From Serilophus lunatus (Eukaryota > Chordata > Aves > Passeriformes > Eurylaimidae), in NCBI GenBank assembly GCA_013399895.1, contig VXBA01000680.1, positions 29,329-93,328 of the forward strand: 64,000 nucleotides of DNA. The letters run 5' to 3'. Both the position numbers and the translations under genes were made by a program. The notes below the pieces were generated by a model that was not told where the DNA came from, searched no databases, and saw only the letters and a program-made list of their open reading frames with translations. Numbering within the stretch: position 1 is the stretch's first letter; each line of letters begins with the position of its first letter. Shown here one piece after another: positions 11,428-23,727 of this stretch.

Positions 11428-14370
11428 ATGGTAAAAAGTAAAAGTTATGATGTTATAGGGAGTCTATTACTAAGCTTTGACATAAAATAAAAGAACACAT
11501 TGTCAAGAGCTGATAATTTTACCAGAAAATATTTTGTCAGCATGGTATTGATTCTGAATTCTAGTTCATCTGTCTTCTTTCTGGCTTGAATAAGGAATTT
11601 TGCTGCACATTTCAGGTCTGGCAAATTCACCTCTTATTGATGTATGAATTCTGATTTTTCATTTGTGAAATAAGCAGCTGAACAGAATCATCAAGCAGGT
11701 TGCTCATTGACCTTGAAAAACAGTCTCTTAGTGTTTGTCTGGAAATGTTCTTTAAAAAATTCCTTATCTTTATTATGTTGGTAACCCCTGAAAAAAGAAA
11801 CAACCTTATTTTTGCAATTAGCCTCTTCTTTTCTTTGTAATGTATTAAGCAGCCTTCCCTGTGGCCATCCAGGATCCAGTCTGGCAGTCACTCTTGCACT
11901 ACCTAAGCTGGGACCAAGGTTCCTTTGCACCTACACACCCCACACTCACGCAATCAAATCAGGTTTCCTTATCGACTCAACCCCAGGGTTCCCATGGTAG
12001 AGTCTCAGACAAACAGCTCCTTAAAGCTTGCTTTAAAATGTTGCTTATGTTGCTGTCTTAGCTTGTAATGTCCCTGGTGCTTTTGCTCAGTTTAAGTCAT
12101 TCCATGAAGTGCTTTTTCTGTTGCATATTTAGAAAGAAATAATATTTAGAAAGAAATAAATAACTGTGTAACATCCAAATATTTCCTGGGAAGAAGGAGG
12201 CATTAACTTTATCTCTTAGTCATTTGCTGTGGCACTATCCACTTGTATTTCTGATGTGCTTTTTTGAGAGTCAACACACATCAAGTGAATGGCCAGAAAA
12301 CATTCCCACTTCTCAGGATGGTGATGTGCTCAAGGCTGTCACTGCTAATTACTGTAGTTCAGAGTTAAAGCAAAGCTTAGTTGTTTCAGACTGCTATGGC
12401 AGAAAAAGGTTTTGACTGTTAGCTTTGTCCTCTCTAAGTCTGGGTTAGGGAGTAGCAAAAATAGCAGGGCATGAGTACAGCTACACACAGCTCAGAAGAG
12501 AAAGTGGAAGTGCTGGGTTGTGACAAGTTGGAGGGAAAGGGGACAAAAGAATATTCCATAGAGAAGAAGGTGTAATAATTCATTTCTCATGGCAAATCAC
12601 TAAAGGTGAGCATTTGCTTGACCATTTGCCATGTCAGTCAAACATATAATGACTTTCAGGAGTCAGGTGGCTGGAAAGTCTCAGGTATTACTGCTGTTTC
12701 ACTGTTGGTAACAAATTGCAACCAGAAGCTGCTGAGTAGTCTCTCTAAATGCTGTGGTGGGAGATCTATGTGACAGCCTATTGCTGTCTCATCCAAAGAA
12801 AGCTTCCAGCCTTGGATAGCTTAGAAGTTTGGCAGGAGGTAGTCCTTACAGGGAGCAAGTTTGTAGTTAAAATTAAAAACCAATAATCTTGGGTACCATT
12901 TTCCTATGCCAGACTTTGCAACGAACAGAAGTAGTCTTTACATATGTCTGCTTGGGTCAATTGATTATTTATATGGATCGATATTATTAGGTTTCATCCT
13001 GCATAGTGGTAGTTTTGCACTCCATGGGCAAATGGTGAAAGATTACAAGTGGTCTCTTGCTGGCATTTTGCATATTTGTTTGGTAAATAGCCCCAGTTAA
13101 AATATCTAGAGTTTCTCTAAGAGCATCTCGTTTTTCTACAGACAGATTAATCCTTCTGGTGTAAAGTTTGTACAGATTTCTGAAAATATCAAATATCAAA
13201 TATACATTCTCATATAGCTGGTAACAATTAACTATTGTGTAAAGGCAAACCTTGGAGGTGTTATTTGAAAACTTAATTTTCTCTGACTTGCAGTTAAAAA
13301 GTATGTATTTAGCTTATTTATTTCTTCCATGCTAAGAGGTTCTTCACAGGAGTGATTTAGTGAAAACTTCCTCAGATACACTGTGCCCTATTTCAATACT
13401 TGTTAGTCACCTGTTCAGACAGAGTAGAGGTTTATAGTATTACCTTTATGCGCTATCTGAGCATTTTATTTACCAGATTCTCTGGCAGGCAGACAGGTTC
13501 TTAACTAAAAATTTGATGCACCTTTGTTTCAACAGGCTGACTTCTGAATCTTTGGGTTTGGATCTGTGCTTATCTGTTAACAACTAATTGGTCCATTTGA
13601 ATCAAATTTCCTGAATGCTAAATTCTAGCAGTTCTTTCTTTCCCAGTCCTTGTGAAATAAAGAAGAAATTTTATTCTCCTAGTAGCTCTCTCCAGTTTCT
13701 TACACATAAAATTCTAATAAGTGGAGCTCAACCTAACGCTTCTGAGAGAGTGTTTTATGTCAAATAGAGTTAAAGATGCACCAGACTCTTAATTTGTAGC
13801 CTGGGTTTGGCACAGGAATTATCCTTTCATCCTTTCACATGTGAAATTGAAGGTTCCCTGCTGGCTTAGCACAGCCCTCAACAGCTGAGCACTTGGACAC
13901 AATGCTCAAGCTGTGACTATTTTTCCACAGATACTTCCCCTCATGCCTGTTAATCTGGGGAGACTGTGAGTAAGGCAGCTCAGCATGTGCCAGTTGCAGA
14001 TTCCTATACAATTCTGCTGGCACTTCAGGAAAAAGCTGAGCTATACAATTCAGTGAATCTTATCCCTTTGTATGGATTATTTATACCAGAGACCTGTATT
14101 CAAAAGTCTCAGAGTATTTCCAAATATGTCTGTTTGATAAAGATTTTTAAATACGAAAGTAAGTAAATTAATTATTGTAGTTGTATCTGAGTACCATAAA
14201 ATGCTCCATAAAATTCTCTCGTTGTCAACGATAGCTGCAACCAACAGTCTATATGTGAATGTCTGTTTTTTGCCAAGTGTGTTATTTGTATCAGTGTGAA
14301 AGATGAGCAGGTACAATTGCTTAATACTGTGATTATATATTTAATGAATCAAGGAATTCACAGTAGCAAG
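11428..14370. other. Unique non-coding DNA
   Basis: No gene or recognisable repeat. A perfect 17-bp tandem duplication sits at 12125-12158. Open frames of 60-79 codons on both strands have no recognisable family and no supporting context. Confidence 0.65.
12125..12158. repeat. Perfect 2 x 17-bp tandem duplication
   Basis: The unit ATATTTAGAAAGAAATA occurs at 12125-12141 and again, unchanged, at 12142-12158. Perfect identity suggests a recent slippage or duplication event. Confidence 0.92.
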
Positions 14371-14755
14371 AATCACAGAATTGTTAAGGTTGGAAGAGAC
14401 CTCTGGAGATAATCTAGTCCAAACCCCTACTAAAGCAGTTTTGTCTAGAACAGGTTCCCTAAGATCTCTGGTCAGCCTCTTCCAGTGCTCTATCACCTGC
14501 AAAGTAAAGAAGTTTTCCTCATATTGAGGTAGAATTTTCTATGTTTCACTTTCTGTCTATTGCCCCTTATACTCTTTCTGGGCACCATTGAAGAGTCTGG
14601 CTCCATCCTCTTGACACCGCCACTTAAGATATGTATATGTACTGATAAGATCTCTCAGTTGTCACTTCTCCAAGCTAAACAGTAGCTTCTCTCTCAGCTT
14701 TTCCTCATAAGAGAGACGCTCCAGTCTCCTAGGAATATTTGTAGCCCTCCTTTAT
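14371..14755 (-). mobile_element. CR1 LINE, 3' fragment
   Basis: The plus strand starts AATCACAGAATTGTTAAGGT, followed by TTGGAAGAGACCTCTGGAGA and the 'TCTAGTCCAAACCCCTACT' block, the reverse of a CR1 3' UTR. It continues into the reversed ORF2 end (CTTTTCCTCATAAGAGAGAC). It fades out near 14755 at the reverse of the CRA..QM/K-type segment. Several internal changes mark it as old. No intact coding frame remains. Confidence 0.92.
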
Positions 14756-17700
14756 AAGAGCAGGATGATTTTCCAGTGTGCCTCTTCCTTCTGTGAATTT
14801 TTTACATGATGGTTGCCAACGCTTTTCCCGGCTCAATCAGGTTTTCTTTTCGTGTATGAACTAAATCAAAATCCTTCCTGCCTACTGCTGGGAAGAGTAA
14901 GTTCTCATAAAAGAAGACACTGTTTGACAGCTCTGGTAGTACTACAGCAAAGACATTCCTTCAAAGCATTGGTACACCTAAATGATTTTTTCCTCTTGTA
15001 CACCCTTGACGCTTACTTACAGACCATGATGTTCTGTTTGAAACTATTTGATAAATACCTATTTTAGGTTACAGTGATCTGTGCTCTCTCCATCTTGTTC
15101 CTTCTTTTTAAATGTTTATTGTTGTCTACAAAGCCAAAGACTACTCTATATTTCTCAGATTTTCTCCATACAAGTAATAGTCTAAGAGGCTTTACAAAAA
15201 TGTAAGCAACAGTCTCATGTAGTAATATGCAGTGATCAAAGTTGAGGGAGCATCTCTTCTTCTAAAACTACTATCATTATAAAATACATTCATATCTTTC
15301 ATGCAAATACCTAACGTAGCAAAATACAGTTAGGCAAAAGTAAGATTCTGAGAACTTTAAATTAGGAAGTGGCCCTGGCTAATTGACTGTTTTATGAAAT
15401 ACTTAAAAATTTATACTATATACACCTCTGGAGGAACAGTATTTTGTGTATCACAGTTCTGCAAGGTGTGCAAAATTCACTAATTATAGGTTGACTCAAT
15501 AGTAAAGAACCATTTTTCATTCAAGTTTTAATAACTGTGTAAAGAAACAGGAATCTACATGTAATTGTTAAAGCATCTTACTTTTTTTTGGAAGTTTTGT
15601 GGTGTTTTTTCCATCAGACAAATATTAAAAGAGCATCGAAACATAAGAATTAACTGCTGTCATCCTTAGTCTTTGAGATTAGCAATGTAATGAGCCTCAG
15701 GATGAAATCTGAACTATTGTTCTGATTTAACTGTATTAGAATATACCAGCAATTATAAATAGTGTATTCTACTAAAGCTAATAAATGTAAATGGTAATTT
15801 TATGAAGTCAGTGATAGTATAAAAAATATATGTTAGACTAAGTAATAAATTGCAATAATATAATTTTTTCATTATTAAAAATTTTAAAAGTACACATTAC
15901 TTGATGTAGGTCAATGCATGCTCAACATACGAAGTGCATTTTAGTGATCACTGAATGGTAAGAATTCTAAGAATGTCTGAAGTCCACTAATATGTGAAGG
16001 CTTTTAATGGTTGCACTATTGTCCCTTCTTGGGACCACACTGAAGCATGAATTTTATTCTAAAAGGCTGACAGATGAATCCTCAAGATAGTAATTCAATG
16101 CAATTTTCGTTCAATTTGAAAAATTATTTCATTTTATTTGATGTAAGAGGTTGTCCATTTTAAGCCTTGTTATAGGCTTAAATATATAACTCCTGTAGAT
16201 TAAAATTTCTTAGCCCACCTTCATATATGTGCCCCATTAATGATGCCTCAGATGATTTTATTGGATGGAGGTGTTAGTGTTGCAACTTTATTTGACCTCC
16301 ATCCAAACAGGCAGAAAATGGAAGTAGATGAGAGGTTGTTTCATTTGTATATGTGTCTACTCTGTTTTTTTGTTTTCAGACTAATTACAGCGCTGCAATA
16401 TGAGCATGAGTTCCACTCCAAATTAAAGGCGTGTTTTAAGGTTTGGAATTTAGTTATTGGTTGGTTTTGGGGGTTTGTTTTTTTAGAAAGTCCATCAGCT
16501 CTCTTTGTTTTGTAAATATAAATACGTGCACTGTAATCATCAATACTTCAGTCTTTTATTTTCTCTGTAGGAGACTAATAAGGTAGAGTGAAGTTTGAAG
16601 GAAGGAGAGATTTTCACTTATTACTTTTATGTATATTTTATGTCCTTTTTCCATTGCTCACTTTGAAAGTCTGAACAATTTATAATAATAACTAAATTAT
16701 TAGCTGGCCTGTAGACTCGGAATTTCTGCTTTTTAGAGGTGTCAGAATTTTTCAATCTATTTCTTTGTTTTGTGTGCTTTCATGAAGACGCAATTCCTAT
16801 TATCAGAGTGATGGGCTTGTAGAAGTGATTTGGAAACTTTTTCTTTTTAAAAATTGTACTTAAAATGTAGTGACATTTTCATCTTCAATTTTACTAATTT
16901 ATTTCAGTATATTAAATGCCAGTGTATGGCACTTAATTTTTGGGGAGGTTCACTGTGATTTATTTACCGATTTTTAGTTTTTTAACATTGCAGTGAGTGT
17001 CACTAAGAAGAATCTGGCAAATATGCAGAGACCCTTTGAGTAAATTTAGCCTTCCAATTAAGTTCAGCCTTATTAATCATGTTTATTCTCCTTGGGAAGC
17101 ATGATTTCTTTTGTAAAGCACAGGGGAATATGAGATACTGAGAACCAGGCAGTGAGCATTCGGAATTTGAAGGACTTTTCTTCCCATTTGAAGTTCTAGT
17201 TTTTGGCTTCTGTGTGTCCTAAACAATTGGAAACTATTCTCACCTGACAGTAAGAATAGAAAGTGTTCACTGACTTAATAAGCAGACATCTCAGTTTTGC
17301 ACTGTGAGCATTCATCTGCTAATAGTTGCATGTATAATATGCACATATCTGAGGAACAGAACCACGCTGTTACTATTCATGGCAATGCTTCCTAAGCTTT
17401 TAGAAGTATTATCTCCTTGGACTAATATTGAAGACTTTAAAAACCTTTACTAGATCTTTCATTTGACATTCTGAGGGGTGAGAGGCAGTTGAGTACTGAA
17501 ACTCCTGTTTCAGTGAGAAATAGATAAAAGAGTAATTGATGGACTGACCTGAGCAAAAGCTGCTTTGCAGTTTTTACACAAGTTTGCAGAACAAATGATA
17601 CTGCTGGTAAACATTTTTGGCTTAAACTTAATTGTATAGGGGGAAAAATTGTCAAAGACCCTTGCTTTCATCATTTATGTGAAAGCAGCCAGAAGAAATG

Positions 17701-20700
17701 ATGCTATCAGAATCTCTAGACTAATGGAACTTTCTGAATAGGTAGGATGTTCTTCTTCCTTTATCTGGTGAGTTGATATTTGGGAAACTGAACCTTATGG
17801 TGCATTTTGTCAGTTTTACTGCTTGTGGTTCCCTGTGGAAAAAATAAATCAGGAAATATTTTCTATTCAGCAGTCACAAAACTGTGAAGGAAATAATGAA
17901 TTGGAGGAGTAAATACCTCTTCTCAATAACTGCTCAGGTTTTTTCCTTCTACTTCTCTTTCCAAGTTAATTTTGCTTCCTATTGTTTGCTGTTCTTTTTT
18001 TGTTATTCTCTGTGATTCCATTTCTTTTATTTTTTTTTCTTTGTGGTTAATGATTCAGCCTGTGTGCCATAAAAAAGCAGAACAGTAGACATGTGCCTTT
18101 AACTCCTAATGTCTTTAATAATGCATGCTGTTCTTAAAATATAATCAATATAATTAGTTAAAATCATTCCAGTAAAATCTTTGGGTTTAACCCAAATAAA
18201 TTTTGAATTAAATAAGGAGAAAAATGTTGTTAAAGCATTTATTTAAACTTTTATGTGTATTTCCATAAATATTAGACAATCAGTTGATAATAATCCTAGT
18301 ACTTCAATTGTTGAAGAATGATCACCATTAAAATCTTTTCTTTCCTGATGCTTTGAGTTAGTTACCTCTCAGATCTGTAGGTACTGGTGTGCAGGCAGGC
18401 AGGATTTGGTCTGCTGCTGCCAGCCTAGCTATTTGATTCACTAGAGGTAAGCTAGCTGCTTGAAAATGGTCAGCCACTTCTTCAGAGACCTTTATCATGA
18501 GCAAGTCTGTTCAAAACTTTCTTGTGTCATCAGACTTGTGGGTGATGTGTCTGGGTCAAGCGGACTGGAGAGAACTTTCCAAGATGATCACAGCCAGGTT
18601 CTAGATTTTCAGCTTTAATTTCCTTTTTAACTAATAAGTCTGATTCAGATGATAATGAAAAATATTGGGTCAAAAATTAGCGTCATTAAGTAGGTTATAT
18701 ATTTTAGCAGTATTGTTAAGCAGAAGATAACCTCAGTGATTTATCTTGATTCCTAGTGAACAGCTATACAAGTGCTAATTAAATTTTTCATGGTGCATAC
18801 ACTTGTAAAGGGAAAGGAACTCGTGATTCAAGAGCCCTGGTAGTTCTTCCGTCCGATCAGACCATCAGGCCAGATGTTACCTGATACATCTGTCACACTA
18901 GGTAAAGCCTAAAGTTGTTTTGTTTCTATATTTGGCCCTTTAGCATATTCACAGTCTGGAGGTGGGTTCCTTTGCCCAGCCTGTGGTGCAGTGTGCATCC
19001 CTGAGGTTATGCTGAGTGAATCAGACGCTGGATTAAAGGACTAAAGCGACAACATTTCAATGGGGAAATGGGCCATTTTACATGCCTTTTGACAATTTCA
19101 GCTATTTTGTTCATTTCATCTGTTATTTATATTTAAATAGAGGATGAGGAGTTCCTGTCACATATGTACTATCATTTCACTCATTTTAAACTACAGAATT
19201 TAATGTTCTTTCTGCATGTTTGGAGTAAACATGAGATATAATCAATGTAGCATGATCATGGCTGTACAGAGAAGGGGGTGAAAACAGAAATGATTTTTAA
19301 GAGGTGAGAGGCAATTGTGACTATAATTCCTTCTCATGCTTTAACTTCTTCATTTATACAACTCTGATACTCTGGAATTATGCAGAAGCTGCATGGAAGG
19401 ATAGAGGAAGATATAAAAATAAAGCTGAGAAATTTTTTTCTGCTTGGTAGTCTCATTTGTGTTGTTTACAGAACACCAGGTCTTTGTGAGTTGAAATCTC
19501 CCTGCCTGTACATCTGCACAGTCTAAGACATGAACTCAGGACAGAAAAGTAGCTTAAAAATTCACGCAGCAACATGTCCACAATTTCCCTACTTCTTACT
19601 TTTCCCTCCCCTGCTGATATTACTCCTGGTGTGCCAAATTTGAGAAAATATATACAGTTCAAATAAGGGAGAGCAGAATGGTGGATTTTGGGATTTATTT
19701 CCAACTGTAGGTAGTGCATCTCTCTGCAAATTAATCATTTTGTATGAAAATGATGTTTACACACAATGCATAAACTGCTATGTTGCCAAAGGCAGTGTCA
19801 TTTCCATATGCAAAGCAATAAGAAACAATGCAATGAATGCATCCTGTAAGAGAATTGTCAGTGTTTTATTCTGGCAAGTCTGTGTGTTTGTGTGTGTTTC
19901 GATATGTATGTCCATACTCATTTAAATTTTTTTTCAAGTATGAACTGAATTCTTTCCACTGAATTCTCAGTTAGTTTTGCTTTTCTAGCAAGATAGTGAA
20001 TAAAGTTTTACCATTTAGTTTCCGAGTGATATTGACCTGACACATCCACATATTCAACATACCTAGGAGCAGGTCCTCATCTGATACACTGCTTAATTCT
20101 AGTGAGTTAGTGCAGCTATAGCAGTATGTATATATCATCTTTAAATAAGCTATAAAATGGTTCTTCCTTTGCTGAGATTTTTTGTGCCATTGTTTCATGT
20201 ATCTTTCTTCTAGTTAGCCTATACAGATTCACAGTCTTGAAATATTTACAGATATTAATTTTTTTTAAAAAATCATATAAATGGTTATGCACTAGGTGTT
20301 ACTTTCTGAATATCCAGTAAATCCACAGGAATTTTAAAGCAAAATTGGGAATAAGGATCGGGTTTGATATATTTTGCTGTTCAAGCCTGCCTTGAATTAT
20401 TATGTTCCTCTATTCCAAGTGGAGACTCTTCTGATGTATTATCACCATTTTTTATTGGCATTATTTCATCATTGATGGTCATGTGGATTTAGTTTATTAC
20501 ACCTGAGAATGGAATTCAGTTTCATTATTGTGGATGTCTGAGCAAAATTATTGCATTTTTTTGTGATTTGTTAATTATTAGGGCCATTCCTTTGTTAACT
20601 CCAAGTGAACTACTTTATCTTTTACTCACTGAGGTTCAACAGAAAAATCCAGTATTTCAAGAGATTTTACAATTGAGGTTTAAAATTTCTTTTCTGTCCT

Positions 20701-22934
20701 CTTTTGTGAGTGTGATTCTAACGCACACCAGAAACCGACCTAATGTTAGATAAAGTAGTAGCATGGCTGTGAATGTACAGATGTCCTCAAAAAAAAAATA
20801 AAAAATAAAAGAGAGGTCAGTGAAAGAGGTAAAATCCCTTGAATATAAATATTAACTTCAGTTTCTTGATTAAAAAGTAAGCCACCTCAGAAAAATGGGT
20901 TGTTCATTGAGTTTGCCTCGATGCTTGTAAAATGGTGGAGGGACAGGTCGGAAGAGAGCTGCCTGCAGGGAGAGTAAATGAAAGAAAACCAGACTTACAC
21001 ACTTGGAAATGGAGAACAATTGACACCTGTGAAAAATGTGTTTATCAATGTGTGTGAATGAGACAGTCTACCATGTTTTGTGCTCGTATTGGGCTTGTTT
21101 GCTGCCTCCTCCAGTGGGCTTTTGCACTGCAGGGTTTTCACAAACAACCAAACAGAAAGCAGCAGCAGAAAACCTCTGGTTGTAAAGTGACCACTGCTCA
21201 TAGTAGAACTCACTACACAGAAGTCTTTTATGACATATTTTGATCTTATCCATCTGCTTATGCTCCAGAAGTAACTGGAAAAATAAGTGAAATGCTGCTA
21301 CTGCAGTTCTATGCAAGAGAATCCCATGACAATGGATCCCACCTGCTATTTCTTGGGATAAGGAAGTTGAAGCAATGCAGAAACTCATGCCAACTGTGAA
21401 AGGAGTCTTTTTGAACTTTGCAAAGAAGCTAAAAGGAAATTTGTAGCTGCAAAAATAGAAGAAAGAATCCTAAACTCGTAATGAAAAACACTGATAACTA
21501 CTTATAGATGAGACTTAGAACTTTTTTCTCTCTCAAATTAGGATATTTATTTGTTCCTAATCATTCACTTAAACAATTTGGGTGTTAATGCATGCTGCTG
21601 TGTTGAATTGTCCGTCCAGGGGCTTTTTGCTATTTGCCTTTTCCTGAAAGCCAGCCTGTAGTATCTAAAAACCGAGCAACAGAGAGGGAGAAAGTAAGAA
21701 AACCACAAATAAACAGTGTCATATTACATATAGTTTGCATTTTCCCATAGGCAAACAAGGGCAGGCAGTTTTCAGTTTCTGTTATGGAAAATGAGAAGGC
21801 AGTATACATTCTCTTGAGCAGAAGATCCTCCTGTGACCCACCAGAGTCAGAGCTGACAGCCTGTCCTGCTGTTTTCCTGTGTTGCCTCCTCTCTGGAGTG
21901 AGTGTGCATGTCCTCCTAAAGCAGAACAGACACATGGCTCTCCCACTGGGAGTCTATTATCATATTGCCCTGTATTATCTTTGTTTCTGATAATGTTCTG
22001 CTCAGACAAACACTGCCTATCACTTTTGAAAGAAGGTGCTGTGTTCTCCCCAGCATCTTTCCCATGGGATTCCCATCTTCACATGTATAATGTTCCAGGA
22101 GGTGATATTCCCCTATTGCTGATGGGTTCTGGTTTTCACTTTTAAGTGCCTGTAGCTTGTTACTGCTTCATCTTTTGAAGTGTACATACATCTGAAAGAA
22201 AGCAGCTTTAGTCCTTTTTTCCTGTGTCTAAACTATTCTTCATTAATACTCCATATAAATCTTGTAAGGTGACTCACCAAAGCAAGAGCCCAAATCTATG
22301 TTTTATACATCATTGCAATAACTCACTTCACTGTTTATCTCATAAAAGCCCTTTTATATGTTTGCTAGTGATTTCCTGTAGTATTTTTGTGTATTTATGG
22401 GGAGTTTCTGATTCCTTTACAGATTTTCTTCTCCCCTTCTTGCTTCTAAGCTATTGCACGCTTTTCTGAATTTTTTATCTTTATTGGTTCTTCATCTCAT
22501 TCCTATGATAATGCAACCTTTTTTCTTCTTGGAATTTTGGTATCACAGCTCTCACCATAACTGTATTAATAATTTCACGAAACCAAAAGGGAGATCAAAT
22601 ATGTTTCAGTGCCTAGCAGAAATTTAAAATATTTGCACCTGCTCTTGGGAGTGCTAATATTTGTGGGGGAAAAAAAGTTACTAAAATGATTGTTACAAGA
22701 TTATGAGTTGACTTTAAGGTATGTGTTTGTGTAGTTGATGTTTTCCTACATGTACTTGCAAATTTGCAAACTACCATTTACACCAGATATCATGTTGTAT
22801 TTGCTGGAACTGTGTTCACAGATAAGGCTTCCTAATCAGATTGGGTACATATATTTAAGAGGGCCTGTGAAATCCTTTAAAATATTGACATATGAAACGA
22901 ACTATTCAGACAATTGTTCTTCCATTCTATAAAA
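14756..22934. other. Unique AT-rich non-coding DNA
   Basis: About 8.2 kb with no supported gene. A GT-rich patch lies near 19880-19900. Open frames up to 106 codons (21068-21388 -, 21630-21935 -, 21879-22145 +) overlap each other on opposite strands around 21000-22150, where base composition is more even than elsewhere. None resembles a known protein. That patch could be a conserved or regulatory segment, but this cannot be judged from one sequence. Confidence 0.6.
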
Positions 22935-23085
22935 ACGGGTACCATGTCTGCCCTCTTCCAATCCTCCGGAATTCTCATCCTCCCACGGTTCACAGTGATG
23001 GTGCAGAGATTTCTTCAGATGTTTACTTAGTTACTTAAGGGACAGTTCCATCAAGTGCTCTGGACTGGGCTGGATTGGGCCTTTT
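22935..23085 (-). mobile_element. Probable ancient CR1/L2-like ORF2 scrap
   Basis: The plus strand CTGCCCTCTTCCAATCCTCC followed about 60-110 bases later by TTACTTAAGGGACAGTTCCA resembles the reverse of the amniote CR1/L2-type reverse transcriptase region that often reads '...TTCCAGTCCTCTGG...' and '...AGGGTGCATTCCATCAGG...'. Similarity is patchy, and the frame is broken. It could instead be unique sequence that resembles a repeat by chance. A repeat-library alignment would settle this. Confidence 0.35.
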
Positions 23086-23190
23086 GTCCTTAAGGTTAAT
23101 GCTGTTGAGTAGGTATAAATAATTTATTGCTCTTTTGAATATTCTTTTTTGATTCAAGTGTCCTTGAGTCATGGAGATCTCCTTAAAGCT

Positions 23191-23232
23191 GTATCCCTAA
23201 TATCAGTGTTGTATCCCTAATATCACAGTGTT
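23191..23232. repeat. Two-copy 20-bp tandem duplication
   Basis: GTATCCCTAATATCAGTGTT at 23191-23210 is followed at 23211-23232 by the same unit with a CA insertion. It lies between the ancient scrap and the next CR1. Confidence 0.9.
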
Positions 23233-23507
23233 TTCCCACTGAATCAAGTTAGTTTTCCAGGAAGGCATTGAATGTTCCTTTCTATCAACTGTAGTTTTCC
23301 AAGCAACCCTATTTTGTAAAACTATGCCATGGTTTTCTTCTTGATGTTGTCTCCAGTGCTGTGCTTTTGCCTCTGGTGATATTTGAATGAATTGCCACAT
23401 GGTGGAGGGATCTCAGTCTGCAGCACATAATGCAGTTCAGTGGAAATTTGTTTGCAGAAGGAAACAGTAGGTGCGGCTATGCCAAAATCTGCGCTGTTAT
23501 TATTACT

Positions 23508-23727
23508 GTCTGGGTTGGGAACCTTAAATATCATCTAATTTCAAGCCCCCGCCATACTCGGGGACATCTCCTGGTTGCTGGAGACAGGTTGGTAGACCGG
23601 ATTGCTCAATTCCCCATCTAATTTGGCCTTGAATACTGACAAGGATGGCACATCCACAACTTCTCTGGGCAGCCTAATCCACTGTCTCACCACCTTCAAT
23701 AAAGAATTAAAAATTATCTAACTAGTC
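23508..23727 (-). mobile_element. CR1 LINE, short degraded 3' fragment
   Basis: The plus strand runs TCTGGGTTGGGAACCTTAAA, then ATCATCTAATTTCAAGCCCC, then a block corresponding to 'gaccaggttgctcaaagccccatccaa', then CTCTGGGCAGCCTAATCCAC. This is the order of a reversed CR1 3' UTR. The terminal octamer tail is missing at the 23508 side and the copy stops near 23727. Only the 3' UTR is present. Confidence 0.85.

Noticed and set aside
21000..22150. Cluster of overlapping open frames on both strands, possibly an exon
   Set aside because: Frames conflict on opposite strands, no splice-bounded segment reads as a known protein, and composition alone can explain them.
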